From an uncultured Cellvibrio sp. (GTDB lineage: Bacteria > Pseudomonadota > Gammaproteobacteria > Pseudomonadales > Cellvibrionaceae), in the NCBI GenBank assembly GCA_946886255.1, contig CAMPIG010000271.1, forward strand, positions 1 through 6,695: a DNA stretch of 6,695 nucleotides. Reading direction: 5' to 3'. The notes under the pieces were generated by a model. It was not told the DNA's origin. It searched no databases and saw only the letters and a list, made by a program, of their open reading frames with translations. Positions 6,400 to 6,695 of the stretch are shown here, piece by piece. A program made the position numbers and the translations under genes. The stretch's first letter is position 1. The number at the start of each line of letters is the position of its first letter.

Positions 6400-6503
6400 G
6401 GGGATCGGGTAAAGGCTTGTAAGACGCGCCGTGAATCCGTCCCTGGAGGCTTGGCGTCGGCGTCCTTGCCGACGACAGTCTTACAAGCCTTTACCCGATC
6501 CCC
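6400..6503. repeat. MITE/REP-like element with perfect 26-base inverted arms
   Basis: The arms at 6400-6425 (GGGGATCGGGTAAAGG, then CTTGTAAGAC) and 6478-6503 are perfect reverse complements over 26 bases. They enclose a 52-base core beginning GCGCCGTGAATCCGTCCC and containing its own hairpin. No protein is encoded; an open frame across it is accidental. No T-run follows either stem, so it is not a standard intrinsic terminator, though the RNA would fold strongly. The core resembles, from memory, dispersed intergenic repeats in several marine and soil gammaproteobacteria; this is unchecked. No target duplication is clear at the edges. It fills most of the 150-base lipB-lipA gap. I see no convincing promoter in the remaining bases before lipA. 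Confidence 0.85.
6455..6474. repeat. Internal hairpin of the lipB-lipA element
   Basis: CGTCGGC (6455-6461) and GCCGACG (6468-6474) form a perfect 7-base stem with a 6-base loop, GTCCTT. The loop ends could close with one more G-U pair in RNA. It is nested off-centre inside the 26-base arms, near the right arm, so the element would fold as one long stem topped by a smaller hairpin. Confidence 0.8.
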
Positions 6504-6544
6504 TCTGAGAGATTGTGGAAATTTTACGAAACAAAGAGATTTTT

Positions 6545-6695
6545 ATGTCTGATTTGCCTCCTGTATCTACCCTTGTTCCTGAGTTGCAACCTGTCAAGCG
6601 TACTGAGCGTTACAAGCAGGGTGAGAAGTTGCGCGATGCTGATAAGGTTGAGCGTATTCCGGTGAAGGTGATTGCGAGCGATCGTGATGAGATGT
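6545..6695 (+). CDS. lipA: Lipoyl synthase (LipA), N-terminal part
   Basis: LipA is a radical S-adenosylmethionine enzyme that inserts two sulfur atoms into protein-bound octanoyl groups (EC 2.8.1.8), the step after LipB. Only 50 codons are visible. They contain GEKLRDADKVERIPVKVI (residues 23-40), which matches the N-terminal RDADK..LIPVK region of E. coli LipA. The first 20 or so residues (PPVSTLVPELQPVKRTERYK) form a variable leader. The cysteines of both iron-sulfur clusters lie beyond the right edge. AAAGAGA upstream, with AGAG 6 bases before the ATG at 6545, serves as ribosome site. The neighbouring lipB supports the identity. The 150-base gap and the repeat element leave open whether it is cotranscribed with lipB. 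Confidence 0.92.
   Translation, partial: MSDLPPVSTLVPELQPVKRTERYKQGEKLRDADKVERIPVKVIASDRDEM

Noticed and set aside
6400..6503. Intrinsic terminator between lipB and lipA
   Set aside because: The stem is strong but no T-run follows it on either strand, and the loop is large with a nested hairpin. It fits a repeat element better.
6400..6503. Integron attC site
   Set aside because: The usual GTTRRRY and RYYYAAC ends are absent, the arms are perfectly paired without the unpaired bases typical of attC, and no integrase or cassette genes surround it.
6370..6552. 60-residue open frame on the plus strand across the lipB-lipA gap
   Set aside because: It starts inside the lipB end, runs through the inverted-repeat element and into the lipA start, with no ribosome site and no family resemblance.

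Overview
The window looks like chromosomal DNA of a gammaproteobacterium. The LipB, LipA and DUF493 (YbeD) proteins are clearly of that class. The order RDD, SpoIIM-like, DUF4129, DUF4350, MoxR is familiar from Pseudomonas and Cellvibrio relatives. I lean towards a Cellvibrionaceae-like organism, but from recollection of such proteins only. There are no phage, plasmid, IS or CRISPR genes. Almost all the DNA is coding and tightly packed.

Left part, positions 1-5281, minus strand: five overlapping genes read right to left. They encode an RDD-family membrane protein, a SpoIIM/DUF95-family membrane protein, a multi-pass DUF4129 protein, a bitopic DUF4350 protein, and a MoxR-type AAA+ ATPase cut by the left edge. 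Three junctions overlap by 4 bases in an ATGA arrangement and one overlaps by 8 bases, so the set is a translationally coupled operon. Such clusters usually continue with DUF58 and von Willebrand A genes. They are thought to form a membrane-linked MoxR chaperone system whose targets are mostly unknown. The DUF4350 gene carries an apparent one-base deletion near 1028-1031: its transmembrane part and its C-terminal domain lie in different frames. It also carries a very acidic stretch of about 62 residues.

Middle, 5282-5469: a 188-base divergent spacer. It holds an extended -10 promoter element (TGG then TATAAT at 5431) pointing right, and a weak 7-base inverted repeat. I found no convincing promoter for the leftward operon.

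Right part, 5470-6695, plus strand: the lipoate biosynthesis cluster. DUF493/ybeD is followed after one base by lipB, which has a TTG start. After 150 bases comes lipA, cut by the right edge. LipB moves octanoate from acyl carrier protein to lipoyl domains and LipA inserts the two sulfurs. The lipB-lipA gap holds a compact 104-base element, 6400-6503, made of perfect 26-base inverted arms around a core with its own hairpin. It resembles a dispersed, non-coding, MITE- or REP-like repeat.

Most notable are the DUF4350 frameshift, the acidic insert, the inverted-repeat element inside the lip cluster, and the little-studied MoxR-linked membrane operon placed head to head with the lipoate genes.
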